Source of the DNA: Allantophomopsis cytisporea
Taxonomy: Eukaryota; Ascomycota; Leotiomycetes; Phacidiales; Phacidiaceae
Assembly (NCBI GenBank): GCA_024752435.1
Contig: CP103021.1
Span: forward strand, 1,922,001 to 1,986,000
Reading direction: 5' to 3'
Length of the DNA: 64,000 bases
In this document: in pieces, positions 22,975 through 34,761 of the stretch
Numbering within the stretch: the first letter of the stretch is position 1
Layout: every line of letters starts with the position of its first letter
The notes under the pieces: model-generated
Database searches by the model: none
Seen by the model: only the letters and a program-made list of their open reading frames with translations
What the model was told of the DNA's origin: nothing
Program-made: the position numbers and the translations under genes

Positions 22975-24547
22975 CGGCTTGCAGTTGAAATGACTCATGC
23001 CCGTGCGTAGTAACGTGTCCGAGTCTCCTGCATCTCACGTTGAATTGTAGAGCAGAGTAAAGTGAAATGCTTCAATTGAACGTACTTTGAACCAACTCTA
23101 CGTTGAAAGCATAGTCGAATTCTTCTTCTGTCAAATTTACCAAGAGAATTGTTCTTATCCCACGTAGTTTCATCACAATTGTCCGATGTTCTAGCGGTCC
23201 GTCTTCTGACTCGGGGTTTTAGGAAGCGCTGGACAGACTCAGTCAAAAGTCTAGATTAGACGCAGACTATTTTGGTGAAAGAGTTTGTTGCATCTCAACT
23301 AGTTTTAGAGGTCGGTTTATCCAAGATAAAAAGTGTTTTCCAATGAATTCCTCAGTGACTCGTTTCCATTTGTCTATCAAAGCTATGAGGCAGAGTCTCT
23401 GTACCACATCACCATTCTTAAGCTTACACCCAAAGGAATAGCTCCAGTAGCTTAGACTGTGGTAACTAAGGACGTTGTTCAAATTCTCAGGAATAGATGA
23501 CTTGTCCATGTATATATAGTGGCTAGGGTCTATTGGTAAGGGCACGTTTACAATGTGTAACCATGACAATACGGTCACCTATGCTACTGTAAATTCACCA
23601 TCAGCAGGCACTTCATAGCCACTGCTAACTAGCAAGTTTCCAGCGCTAGATATGTCGGATATAACGACCGGAGAGACAATGCGAGCTCATCCGACGAGAA
23701 AGCGATCCCTGTTCAATCCTGAGGCAAGGAGCAGCTTCAACATTTGCGAGTGACATTGGGAGCAAGCAATCGAAAAAGGATTGAGGACTAACAAGGCCAT
23801 TATGTTCCGCTGTGGTGTTGAGAAAAGATGATTGTGTAGGTGAGCACGGGACACAACTCACGTCGTTGCCAGTTTTGCGCCGGAGTCTTGGGTCTTGGGT
23901 CTTGGGTCTTGGCAGAGGGGAAAATTAAGATGTGGGCATAGACTTATACCTAAATTATGTTAGACGTGGAGATCAGGGTCGGCCCCGTTTTCTAGTGTGG
24001 TTGACCGCGCTGACATGTGGGAACCATCAGTGCGATCGCTTATTTATGGAAAAGCTTAACAACTAATTACCTGTAATTGCACTTCAGTACCTTGTGGTAG
24101 TGGCCTAAGCGCTGTGCAGAGTGAAGACCGGATACAATGGTATTATTGTGCGCATTCTGCTGCCGCGCATGTAAATGCATGTCTTGCATCACCACTTCAA
24201 TTGCTACGTAGATAACATTAGATAAATTTCGTATACCATCAAAATCAATCGACTGCATAATCAGCTCGTTGTTGAAGGATTATTGTCTAATCAAGATAAG
24301 TTCCACTCTAATTTCCGTGTGTATCAACAGTATTACAGTCCTCCGCACCTCAAAACGTCCCGGTCCACGTTCAATCGGCTGGAGAGCAATGTTAGAACCG
24401 ACGTTCGAAGTTCGAGGTTTGAATACGAAGAACTTGATTGACGAACCCGGAGAAATGGCTGAGTAGTAGTGAAGAATTCCGTGTGGTTTTTAGTCTTGTC
24501 GTTCCATTTCTCAATCCATCTTCTCGACGGGATCGAAGATGGCCCTC
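22975..24547. other. Intergenic region, includes the elongation factor promoter
   Basis: About 1.6 kb with no convincing gene. ORFs at 22995-23246, 23267-23578 and 23646-23861 lack motifs. A 7-bp tandem repeat lies at 23885-23912. Confidence 0.4.
23885..23912 (+). repeat. Tandem repeat, GTCTTGG x4
   Basis: Four exact 7-bp units in a row. It is a short slippage-type repeat; no function is suggested. Confidence 0.9.
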
Positions 24548-25254
24548 TCAAAGCCCTTTAACTTGGTTGATTTGTCCACACACCCATTTCAAACCCATAG
24601 CAGTACCAGTCATGAGGCCAGCTTAATTGAGACCAAGGAAGAACTCTTGCCACGTGGAAAGTTGCACGAGGAGCGGGTAAGGATACCTGGGAGGGCTGTT
24701 AACCAGCGAACCAACTGCATTTCTTAGGGAATGTCACCACCCACTGACGAGAAACAATATTCGAGTCAAGCTCAGTAGGAGAGAGAAAACGCTATATCAA
24801 CCACCATAGCATTACAAGCCTTGATGAAGCATGGAGAACTCGCGAGCATATCCAGTGTTAACATTATGGCCGGCATAACATGCAAGTCTAAGTTCGGAAT
24901 GAAAGGAAGCACATATCCAAGAGGTACAACGAAGCTTTTATCAAAAGCATGAAGAGTTCAGTAGGAAGTGCCTACAAGTACCTCCAAGGGTGTTGCACAT
25001 ACCGATAGGATACTCTTTGACGCAGAAAGCTGTTCGCTACAAAATATATCTTCAAGTAGACCAACTCCAACTGGTATTGTAGATATTGTGAGCGCGATGA
25101 TGGTTAATTGGTATGAGCCACCAAACCCCTTCCGGAGGGAGTTTGTGATGCTATGCAGCCACGCAAAGGAAGCTATGGAGAAAAGAAGCCCGGCTACATG
25201 GAGGGTGACCGAAATTATCTGGATTCTGGGCAACAATGCCGGCGGATGGCGCAT
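24548..25254 (-). pseudogene. FAR-17a/AIG1-like membrane protein, broken by stops and a frameshift
   Basis: From MRHPPALLP at 25254 the frame gives the multi-pass protein as far as SVCATPLEVLVGTSY, then a TGA at 24958-24960 where the family normally has Trp (LYWGLRAID). The same frame continues as a good match: AFDKSFVVPLGYVLPFIPNL, HVMPAIMLTLDM. Two more TGA codons (24772-24774 and 24766-24768) stand where the family has the two Trp of YWGW. A frameshift follows, and the C-terminus (YPYPLL, LSTWQEFFLGL, GLMTGTAMGLKWVCG) is in another frame with a further stop, ending at 24548. FAR-17a/AIG1 proteins are membrane serine-type lipid hydrolases. An ORF reaching 25431 adds a non-matching leader. 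Three separate splice events could not rescue this. Confidence 0.8.
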
Positions 25255-26477
25255 TGCGGCGTAATGGCGGGATGTCAGAGGTAAAGGTCTTTTGTGGTGG
25301 TATTCCCAGTTTCTTGTGTCGTCAAGAAGAGAAGCGGTTGGGCAAGATCCTGGCGAGATGGTGAGATGTTGTTGGTGTTGGAGGTGGCACGTAATGATAG
25401 TGGCTGAGGAAGAACGTTTGTAGGCAGCCATCCTAAGAAATCACAGCCCTGGACATTTTAAGATTGTGGGGTTTGAATAATATCTTAGTGAGGTTACATT
25501 AAATATTAAAGCCATTTCTTATAGGATTGAAACCAATATACTAGTATATTTATTCAACAGAAATAAGTTCAATATTATACACGTTTACGAACGAGTATGA
25601 TTAACAAGTGTGAGTGAAATTAAGAAGTAAGGGTAAAATGTTGTATATACCCATTTGGCATAAGCTATCTCATTGTCAATGAGTAATTATGATAGATACA
25701 ATTTGATCATAATCTAATTTTCTACAAATATCATATAATCTACTAAATAATATAAATTTATCCATTCAGAGGCGCATTTAAATCAACAGCACACTCGCTA
25801 CCCAGAGCGCACCACATCAAAATCACATGAATAACACCTAGACCGATGTATCTTTTAATACACAATTTAATCGATATATACTTGAGATGATATAAGGTTT
25901 TACAATTGATGTAGTATACTGCATAAATCTCAGATCAATTGACTTTGCCTTGTAAGGAGTGTAGAAGACATAGCCTATTATTGAACTCGAACTCAACAGT
26001 GTTCTGCCTTGAGGCGGTGTACATCCTGTGGGAAGTCGAACTTAATATTGAAGTCTATATGGCAGACATAAATAGAGGGTTCGTGATGATCCGTAATGTC
26101 GTTTATACTCTTTCCTAACTCATTTTGGCGCCGTTGTTATACCTAATTTGGTCTAATGAGTCCTATCATAATCAGTGCTGAGGTGTTGTAGAGCCTGTAC
26201 AGATTCCAGATGTGAGGTACAAATAGATAAGAAAGGAGGGTATTAGGTGCAATTGGGAAGATATGGTACAATACACAATCCTAGCAAGTGCATACACAAT
26301 TAAGCGCTTCGCCTCGTTTAGCTCCTTCGGGGATAATGAGCCACCCCCAACGAGCTCTACCTTTATTTATACTCCTATTCACTTTATTTCCATTAATCCT
26401 CGCGCATTTCTCGAGCATCTTCTGTTTTGGTTAATCGTTCTCTTTTCCTTATTTTCAATCTAACAGCGGCCTGCAGT
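25255..26477. other. AT-rich intergenic region
   Basis: Low-complexity AT-rich sequence, especially 25480-25960, with no recognisable gene. The right part precedes the GT69 gene and should hold its promoter. Confidence 0.4.
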
Positions 26478-27983
26478 ATGTCTTTCAACTATTATGAGCC
26501 CATTCCACGCTCATCGCTAGATGATAAATTCGAAAATGCCAGTCTACCATCAATTTCATTGCTGCGGACGATCCAATCACTAGGACGAAGATCGCTGATG
26601 TGGTTCCTACATCTGAGCCTTCCACGACCCAAAAGACTATCGCGAATCCCTCTGTTCATACTTGTCATGCTTGGAGCACTCCTGGCATGGAATTCGGCCT
26701 TTAATCCATCGTACTTGTTGTCAGATGCGCCAAGTTACATTGTGCAACAAAATGAAAACGTTCTTATAGCATCAAACATTCTAGATGAGGCTCTCATTCT
26801 GGGCGCCTGGGGCGATGCTGTGGTTGGACTAGTAAAGGAGCTAGAATGGCAATTGGGTAACGGCGACATATTCGTGAGTGTTTATGGAGGTCCAAAAACC
26901 GCATTGGCATACCTACGGTCTCAACTTGAAGAAACGACGGCTAAACATGCGATAATAAGTGAAGAGGAAGACCCCATTGAATTAGTGAAGCTTAAAAACG
27001 TCGCTGTACCAGGGGGAGAGAAACGAGTGAAGCGGATTGCATATTTGGCGGAACTACGAAACAAAGTACTTGCGCCGCTGACAGAACCAAATGCGCCTGT
27101 ATACGACAAAATCTTGTTTGTGAACGATGTTGTATTTTCTCCGCAGGATGCAGTTCGGTTATTGTATGGCACCAATATGGATCGAAATGGGAAAGCGACC
27201 TACAGGGCTGCTTGTGCCATAGACTTTGGCAATGTGTTCAAGTTCTACGATACGTATGCCACTAGAGACACCGAGGGCTACGGAATTGGTCTGCCATTCT
27301 TCCCTTGGTTTGCCGACGTTGGAGAGGCGAAGAGCAGAAGTGACGTTCTCCAGGGCAAGGATGCCGTGAGAGTCAAGAGCTGCTGGGGAGGGATGGTGGC
27401 ATTTGATGCGAAATATTTTCAGAGAAACAACACGTCGTCTCCCGCGTCTGTTTCTATACACGGATCTGGAGATATATCACCCCTACCTACAAAGCATAAT
27501 GAGCCAGCAAAATTCAGATCGGAACCGGACCCTTTCTGGGATGCCTCGGAATGCTGTCTCATCAACGCTGATATTCAGCACAACGCGTTACCAGGCGATG
27601 AAACGGACTCTGGTATCTACATCAATCCATACATTCGTGTTGCATATGGACCCAAAACCTTCCAGTGGCTTTGGCTACCCCGACGATTCGAACGCCTCTT
27701 CTCCTATCCTCATAAATACGTGACTCGGTGGGCAAACCTCCCACATTACAACCCACGGAGAACAGAGGTTGAGGGAGACATCATAAAAGAAGTGGTCCGT
27801 ATTTCTGACCCGGGTGTCAGGAGTCGTATTGTAAGAGGGGAAAGTGGGATCGAGAGATTTGAGGTTATCGAGAGGATTGCTGGGAGTGCCGGATTTTGTG
27901 GGCGACGAGCTTTGAGCGTTATAAGAGAAAACGTGAAACCTGGGGAGAAGAACTGGGAGAAAGTGCCACTTCCACCGCTTTAA
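26478..27983 (+). CDS. GT69-family (CAP59/CMT1-like) alpha-1,3-mannosyltransferase
   Basis: Single exon, 501 aa from the ATG at 26478. A type II membrane anchor near residues 55-75 (LSRIPLFILVMLGALLAW) suggests a Golgi luminal enzyme. The catalytic region shows EALILGAWGDAVVGLVKELE, a DKILFVNDVVFSPQDAVRLL segment with the conserved NDVVF, AACAIDF, and the family hallmark CWGGMVAFDAKYF. DASECCLINADIQ, with its paired Cys, is also typical. GT69 proteins transfer mannose from GDP-mannose during glycan or capsule synthesis in Cryptococcus; many ascomycete paralogues have unknown acceptors. The frame extends upstream to a TTG at 26427, but ATG 26478 gives the normal cytosolic tail. Confidence 0.9.
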   Translation: MSFNYYEPIPRSSLDDKFENASLPSISLLRTIQSLGRRSLMWFLHLSLPRPKRLSRIPLFILVMLGALLAWNSAFNPSYLLSDAPSYIVQQNENVLIASNILDEALILGAWGDAVVGLVKELEWQLGNGDIFVSVYGGPKTALAYLRSQLEETTAKHAIISEEEDPIELVKLKNVAVPGGEKRVKRIAYLAELRNKVLAPLTEPNAPVYDKILFVNDVVFSPQDAVRLLYGTNMDRNGKATYRAACAIDFGNVFKFYDTYATRDTEGYGIGLPFFPWFADVGEAKSRSDVLQGKDAVRVKSCWGGMVAFDAKYFQRNNTSSPASVSIHGSGDISPLPTKHNEPAKFRSEPDPFWDASECCLINADIQHNALPGDETDSGIYINPYIRVAYGPKTFQWLWLPRRFERLFSYPHKYVTRWANLPHYNPRRTEVEGDIIKEVVRISDPGVRSRIVRGESGIERFEVIERIAGSAGFCGRRALSVIRENVKPGEKNWEKVPLPPL

Positions 27984-28252
27984 CATCAAGGGAGGAGAAT
28001 ATCATATTCAGAGGGATTGCGATTTACCAAGGAGCATAACAGACCGCCAAATCGATGTCAGATATAATGACCCATCAGTGCAGCTAATTCAGCTTCGAGA
28101 TGCAAGACGGAGTAGCAACGTTTAGTTCTCCCATCCCAACTCGCATTCTGAGAGACCGCCTTCTCCACAAATGTAACGGAGCTGCAGAGTCATGCCTGAC
28201 TATTTAAGCGTGGCTTCAGTGGAACCGTTCTCATCCCAAGGTAGGTAGCTCT

Positions 28253-28510
28253 TTACAACAAATGCTGATATAGTTCGAGATCCTTCTCGCTTGCGATAGG
28301 TTCACTGCAGAGCTTTTCTTCGAACGCTTCGAGAAATCGCAGAATGTCGAGATGTTCTCCACTAGGAGAGACATGCAAAGACTTGTCTAAAAGGGTCTCG
28401 GTGGTTTGCTAGGAATTCATACAAATTCTTAGTAAGGGTCGGAAATGGCTTTGTTCCTCGCGCTTGTTCTAGAACCGTTTGTATATTGGCTCTTGATGTG
28501 CAGGATTGGA
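28253..28510 (-). pseudogene. Short coding-like relic, unidentified
   Basis: Two overlapping minus-strand frames read like protein. The upstream one holds TVLEQARGTKPFPTLTKNLY and EFLANHRDPF. One frame away comes DKSLHVSPSGEHLDILRFLE then AFEEKLCSEPIASEKDLELY, ending in TAA at 28253. A single frameshift near 28400 would join them. I do not recognise a family. It may be the eroded 3' end of a gene. Confidence 0.25.
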
Positions 28511-28634
28511 AAGAGCAGATGAAAGAAATAAATTACGAAGTAGTGTATGGGGTAGTTAGTCAATCGGGAAGTTGATGACCTTTCAATATAACGACATATA
28601 ATAGCTATTGTAGCATCACTTAGACATAAAATTT

Positions 28635-28960
28635 ATGAATCAAAATCCAGCTCAAAGTGATGAGTATATCCAAGCTACTCTTTCAAGAGTCAGAAGCAAT
28701 AAGTCTTTATATTCGACAAAAACTGCAGGCCGCTTCTACGTCTCAAGGTCTACATTGAGGAAACGGCCAAAAGGGATGTGTACATGCGCTCATGTACATG
28801 AAGGCATTTGGTCAAGGCCAGAATCAAACACTCGTGTATAAAATGGGTGGAACAATCAACATCAACAGGATTCCCTGTATCTTCTGCATTATCAAGAGAG
28901 ATAATTGAAGACGTCTTTCAGACCCGCGTTTCTTACTTGTTTGAGCATGATATAAATCCT
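28635..28960 (+). pseudogene. Relic of a pogo/Fot1-type transposase
   Basis: The first frame (from 28635) has an N-terminal helix-turn-helix of the psq/CENP-B type: IQATLSRVRSNKSLYSTKTA then GRFYVSRSTLRKRPKG. After a frame change near 28810 comes the second DNA-binding segment, CIKWVEQSTSTGFPVSSALS then REIIEDVFQTR. This order is that of pogo-class transposases, but the DDE catalytic part is missing. I found no clear terminal inverted repeats. It is an old, inactive copy. Confidence 0.6.
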
Positions 28961-29522
28961 ACTAAAACACTTGTTGTAGGACGCAGATGCCTATATAGTT
29001 TGATAAGAGCTGCATGCCTCATTCTGATGCTTATTCGATGTGTTGGTGTTGTGTTCTGGTCACACTGCAGAACAGTCAATTCCTAACCCAAATCCGTCCG
29101 CGGGGAGAAGTTGAGTTCTAAAAGGATATAAAATTTATCCATACGGAGTTTGGTACGTAGATATGGAAGTGGCGTGGAGATTGTTGTGGGGATTCCACGG
29201 AAACGTGCGGTGATTGGGAAAGCGGTTATTTGTCATGTTGATATAGTATCGTTCATGGAGACTATCGTATATATGCATGATGCTTCACGTCAAGACGGCC
29301 ACCTTCAGACCTAAGGCAGTGCACAGTAAGCTTGAGATCAAGACACAGTGTCTCCGTTTTGGCACTAGAGTCAGCATAAAGATGTACAAAGAGCACTTGA
29401 AAAGTAGAAAATGCGGTGTGATTGCGGATAGATCAACATATATGGTATAGATGAGTCAATCTGACTGTCGTTTTCAATTTTGCTTTTGTTATATGATAAG
29501 AAAAGTTCGTATCAGATTAATG
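28961..29522. other. Intergenic region, no gene seen
   Basis: 3' flank of the transposase relic and of the HET gene. No motif is recognised. Confidence 0.4.
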
Positions 29523-31680
29523 CTATGAAATTCCTATCATTTTTAAGTCCACTCCATTCTCACTGCACGTTTTTATACAGCATGAACTTGTTAAAGAACA
29601 TTGATACGTTTTGAGCGCTTCTTTCATTGACTTGTAGTCATGGTCTCTATCTGTAGAAAAGTAACCAACACGAATATACCAACCGCTTTCTACAGTTGGT
29701 GAAAGGACCAATCCGTGGACATAGAAAGACTTCGATCGGTCATCTAGAACTGGCAGTAGATAGACCTGCTCTTCGTAATGGGTTGAAAAATCCCAAGTGA
29801 CCGAAATTTTCGAATGTACATCACCAACTTGTATTTCATGCACACGAGCATAAACATTCTCGATAGGAGCGAGAACTGCAGGTATAAGGAATTGGCAAGA
29901 GAGCTTCAGACTTCCTCCACTGACCTCCCCAAGCGATCCTGGTTCGATCAACGTAGTACTTGCTTCCACAACATGTGCGTATAGAGTATAGTCGGTGATG
30001 TTCTTCCGACTCAGCATAACACCGGCCTGGCAGTTATTTCCTGCCCATGACCAGCTAGGGCCAAGATACATGTCCGGCTTCGCAGCCAAACCCATCCCTC
30101 GCCAACAAAGCTGAATTTCCATATCAGTTCTCCAAAGTCCAGCAAGATATTCGTCCTTGGTTTGACTTTGTATGACCCGTGCCAAGCCTGATACAGCGAC
30201 GAGTTTATCTCTAAGATTGGTCAAATCGCAGTTCCAGTAGCTCATAAGTATGTCCGTCCATATGTCTACAGTGATTGGTTTCTTCTGCAAAGCAACATCA
30301 TAATATTCGAGCGCTTCATGGAAACGATCTGGATATATCTCGCATGCAACTTTCTCGTTGCATTCCCAGAAGAGTTGCTGATCGTTGAAATGCAAGATGC
30401 GTGGAGAGAGAAATCTTTCCTGGATGACCCAGCCACGTTGACCCAGAGGGTTTGCATAGGAGTAAAAATTCTTCACTACGCAGTCGTGGAGCTTAGTATG
30501 ATCTCCCATGTTTACGTCAATCTGGTGCTTAAATATCCTTTCCGGATTGCGATCCACAAGACATCCAACAGAGCCATTTTTGGCGCTAGTTGCCGCGATA
30601 TTGATGACCGCCGAACTGTAAACATTGCTCATCAAGGATGATTCTCTCCGCCATTCCTCTAGATCTCCCTGAATGATGCACAACGAATCTATCCAGAGAT
30701 ATTCAAGCCCAAGCTCTCTTGCAATGCTCACGGCATCTTGAAAACTTTGAGATAGAACTTCGAGAGGTATTTCTCGAATAAATTGTCCAAGTGTCTCACG
30801 TGTCAGCCTCTCATATTTTATTAACCCCCAACAATGGCTTAACGTAGCATATCTAGGTCGATGAGGTATATCAGCGGTGAGATGAAGTCTGATTTTGTCA
30901 TCTCCAATGAAAATCAGGCGCGTCGGGCTGCTATTCTCGTTTGTGATAGTACATGTCGTGTGTTCTTCGCAACATGCTTCGAGCCATTTCTTAGCCCGCC
31001 ACAATGCGTCTTTGCTTCTTTTAGGTACTTTTTCTGACGACGTGTTCTCTGAAAGTACTTCTATATGGAAGTCAGTTGACCAGTGTAATTTATGCTTCAA
31101 AAACATAGTTATGCCTACCTTGCTGCTGCGAAGGTACGATATCGACTCCAAAATGAAACATTTTGAATCTCTTCGGATCGTCTCCCCAATCCGTCGCAAA
31201 TCTACTATCACAGTCGTCATCACTTTCACTCTCGGTATCTCTACTCTCGCTATTATCCGTTTTATCGACTTCGCAATTTAAGTAGTCTGGCATTTCATGT
31301 TTGTGGCTTTGAGATTCTCCAGAAGCATGTGGTGAATCCGATGTGTTCGTGACTAAGGGCATCCGGAACACCAAGCTTAGTCTCCAACAGTCATCTCGGT
31401 CCAGGTTAGTAAACGACGTGAGTGTCCAAGCTCGCACATATGAATCGTCTAACTGCGATCCCAACTGTAACAAAGTGGTAGTTCTCTCTCTTAATTCTTG
31501 GTACTGTGCATCATCATCCTTTATGCTCTGCAACCACTGAGTACAGAGCAAACAGCCAGATGTTGCGGATGCCTCCAAGTCGAAAATACTGTGATGATGT
31601 AAGAACCCATGATTGTCTAGATTCTCCAGCAGCTCATGCCAGCATTCGAAGATGTTGCAACATTCCTTGCAGAGCGCCAT
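29523..31680 (-). CDS. HET-domain (heterokaryon incompatibility) protein
   Basis: Exons 31680-31119 and 31060-29523 (59-bp intron, phase 1) give 699 aa. The N-terminal ~185 residues start MALCKECCNIFECW, hold a CLLCTQWL pair and end in an acidic Ser/Asp-rich stretch. The HET domain covers about 255-410: YATLSHCWG at 258, then LEYLWIDSLCIIQGD at about 306-320, and SAVINIAATSAKNG. The C-terminal part has the common LAGLWR and SWSWAG pattern. In incompatibility systems this domain triggers death of fused cells of different type; most genomic copies have no known partner. The fold is TIR-like. Role in this strain is inferred. Confidence 0.92.
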
Positions 31681-32889
31681 ATATATTCACTTCATAAGAG
31701 TGTCCAAAATTCGTCAGTTCTTGATGCTTGATGTCGTCAGGAGATGAGATCGTGAGGCTAGGCTTCACTGGTAGCTGTAGGGTGGGGCCACGCTAAGAGT
31801 TTTATCCTACTAATCGCGAGATATTTGTTGTTGCGATATTCGCAACCTAAGAATCGATAGCAGTATTGTAAACAGATGTGCATGTTGGTCAGAACAGCTT
31901 CACAACTTTTTAGGTGGAAAGAATATCAAGACTTGTATCCCTTGAAAGTTATAGCTGAGCTGTCTGCCACTTCCAGTTTCCTGCCTACCAATACTGCCCT
32001 CACTGCCCGCCCTTCGATTTGGCAAATTCCTCGTCGAAAAGTATTTATTTACTCAATCCTGACCGCCTCCAGATCCCTTGTTCTGCCCACATAAACCTTC
32101 CAAGACTTTTTTTTTGGGAGAATCTCAAACATCACATTATGAATCACGATGAAAAAGACGACTTGTATGACAGTGAATAGGTATTCACAGTCGATCATAC
32201 TTCAATTAATGAACCACCTCAGACCACGAAGTTCGCCTGGTAAAGACCACAAGAAGAGGGCCCTCTCTCAATCCTATCCACTAGATTTAAGGTTGGCTTC
32301 TACGATAATACGTGTGAAGATCCTAGCGCATCTCTCTCACGTGTGCACGGGCTATATCATGATCTAAAGCGTTAAACGGGATTTCTAAGTAGCTCACCTT
32401 GGAGGCTCGCACGTGCTAGATTGTTCATCTTACGACGTAGATCTGAGAGCCACAGTAGGATTTCTAATCTAATAATTGGTCAAGGGGGACTGATGTTTAT
32501 CGTAATTTGTCGAATTAAGGTTCCTCCCGGGCCTTCTAAGATATCTCCTAAAAGGACTAGGTTCACCGAACCAACTTAACCTATTCGCCCATGTATGTAA
32601 TCAGGATGATTCGTATCGCGGCTGGAATCAACTTCGGCCAAGTTAGCTCACTAATCATAGATAAGTATAAACCTGTATGGATGGTTTACCACTGATTACC
32701 AAGCAGCAAAAAGTTGGTAGAAATCCACGCTACGAAGTTCTACTCGATACCATCTGAGAGAGCTTCAAGCGTCTTGTAAAGTTCATTCATCTGCCCCTCA
32801 TAACAGTTTAGACGACCAACTCCAAACGCAGCAGCTCTGTATTTTCAGTGTTGACCGTACACTTGGTTCGCAGGATCATACACAATACT
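31681..32889. other. Intergenic region, no gene seen
   Basis: About 1.2 kb between the HET promoter and the 3' end of the transporter relic. ORFs at 31876-32094 and 32149-32367 lack motifs. Confidence 0.4.
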
Positions 32890-34047
32890 CTAATATTCCT
32901 CTCCCAAAGTACTGCTGTAGTCCCTTGGTTCAAAAGGGAGAAACCAAGCTAAGAGGGACGTTATAACGTAAAGACCACAGCATATCCAGATCGAACTCGA
33001 TATACTTACAATGTCGTATGTCGCAATAAATGGCGTAAAAATTGCAGCAAACCTATTGAATGCCATCACCACTGCACAGCCCGTAGGCCGATGTCTGGTT
33101 GCCATTACTTCTGGAGTGTATCTGCTTGCGAAGTAAGCACTCAAGTAAGTTGCTTGAAAGATCGTATACTTACGCATAGAGGATTCCATAAAATGCGGTC
33201 TGCCAAAAACTGATCATGGAGGAGAAGATCAGGTTCTGCCCCTCGCTCTTTACAGCTGTAAATGCTGCCAGAGATATTCCATTCACTATACCGGTGCTGT
33301 CATTGCACGCCGTCGCCCTAGCCATGGCACTTGAATCAGATAAGCACTGAATACGGGGCCAAATAATCCAGGAACCGATGAAATTATATAGTCTCGGTAA
33401 TTCTGGTATGTGTCGCCGCTCCCAAACTGTGACCATGAGCGGTGAGATAATATGGGAGGAATATGGTATAGATCGGGTATCTATAAGATTGGTCAAAACA
33501 ACGCAAAGGGGAAAGAGGTTTAGTAGATGCATACGCCAATCCCATAACTAGCTAGAGAAATATGAAACCAGAGATTGAAAGTGCTAGCTTCTTACCAGAA
33601 AAAAGTCCTCGGTAGTGTGCTAGGTCATAAGCTTCGAGACCAATAGGCTTATCTAATTTCACATATCTCAAATCTTCCGCTGAGAGCGTAAAATCAGATC
33701 CAACCGTAACGAATATTGAGTTCTCACTATTGAAGTCTTTAAATATCTGTGGCATAATTATTGCAACTGCCACAGTGAGCATCTGTCCATTACTCGTAAG
33801 CAAATGTTGCGAAGTGTCTGGCAGAGCTCAACGTTGAGCTTACCTGATAGACAGCAAATCCAAATCTACAAGTTATAAATAATTGCCACTGGTAGTGACC
33901 CATTCCTATAGTCTCAATTGCATTGTTAATAACTGAAATATTGTGCATATAATCTTTCGACTCAGCGGTCGCGCTATATCGATTGCTCGGAGGCTTCTGC
34001 AACAATGCTTGCTCTTCTTGTGGAGGGCAAATCAACCGACATTTCAA
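32890..34047 (-). pseudogene. Decayed MFS transporter (SVOP/SV2-like) with internal deletion
   Basis: The start is recognisable: AIETIGMGHYQWQLFITC with the family's IGMGxxQ motif, joined across a normal intron (33779-33841) to MLTVAVAIIMPQ. Next comes YRGLFSGKKLALSISGFIFL, the pattern before the sixth or seventh helix, so about 200 aa covering helices 2-6 are absent. A TAG at 33552-33554 stands where the family usually has Trp. Later pieces (YTIFLPYYLTAHGHSLGA, then SFWQTAFYGILYA and YTPEVMATRHRPTGCAVVMA) lie in different frames. The final frame ends at 32890. About 1.16 kb cannot encode the usual 500-plus residues. Confidence 0.75.
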
Positions 34048-34761
34048 TTTGATAGAGACGAGGAAAGGTTATGATGTAGAAGCTGTAACGCAATCTCATA
34101 CTGAGATACGATGTACATTGGAATGGTCGTATCCACTCTGGGGTATCTTTAGCCCCACTTTCGTCAGTGCTAAAGGTGGGGGAAGATCTATAAAAACATC
34201 AGAAATCGATCGTTAATTTCGCAATTTGAGGTATCAAAACGCGATAGTTGATAGAAATAAGACAACGGGTATTCTTTTTTCCAACTACGTCCCGAGTGCC
34301 TGGTGCCTTTCTCTGCGCCAATTGATCATTTCCCTATTGGCCCCGACACATTTGCATGCTCAGCGAGGAAATTGTCCAGGCGACAACTAACTTGCAAGTA
34401 GAAGTTTTCTGGCTCTACTTCCGACATTGCTTATCAATATGGCGAATACCCGATAACTGAACAAACCTGTTCCACAATAGTATTTCCCAGCAAGGTCTAT
34501 GGTTGTGAGTAAGTTAGTGAACTACGCTCAAAAGAGAAATTTTTCGGCTCTTCGCTTCAAAGTGGATACTATGTTATGAGGTGCTACCCTTTAAAATCCA
34601 TAGCATGGGTGGGATAAAACCAGACACACTGTTGCTAGGAGTCATTTCTCTGATAACGATATCGATATCATATCCTTATCAAAAAGTAGATAATGATCGT
34701 TAAAGCCCGCTTTTACACACTGTCTCGTTGCCTTTCCTAACTAGTGGTTCCATTGTAAAGT
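34048..34761. promoter_or_regulatory. Region between two divergent transporter genes
   Basis: About 710 bp separating the decayed SVOP-like gene from the intact Atg22-like gene. It should contain the latter's promoter. No obvious repeat or operator is visible. Confidence 0.35.

Noticed and set aside
24548..25254. TGA read as Trp, suggesting mitochondrial DNA or a changed genetic code
   Set aside because: Nuclear-type introns, nuclear gene families and TGA as the normal stop of the EF1-beta gene rule this out; the gene also has a frameshift.
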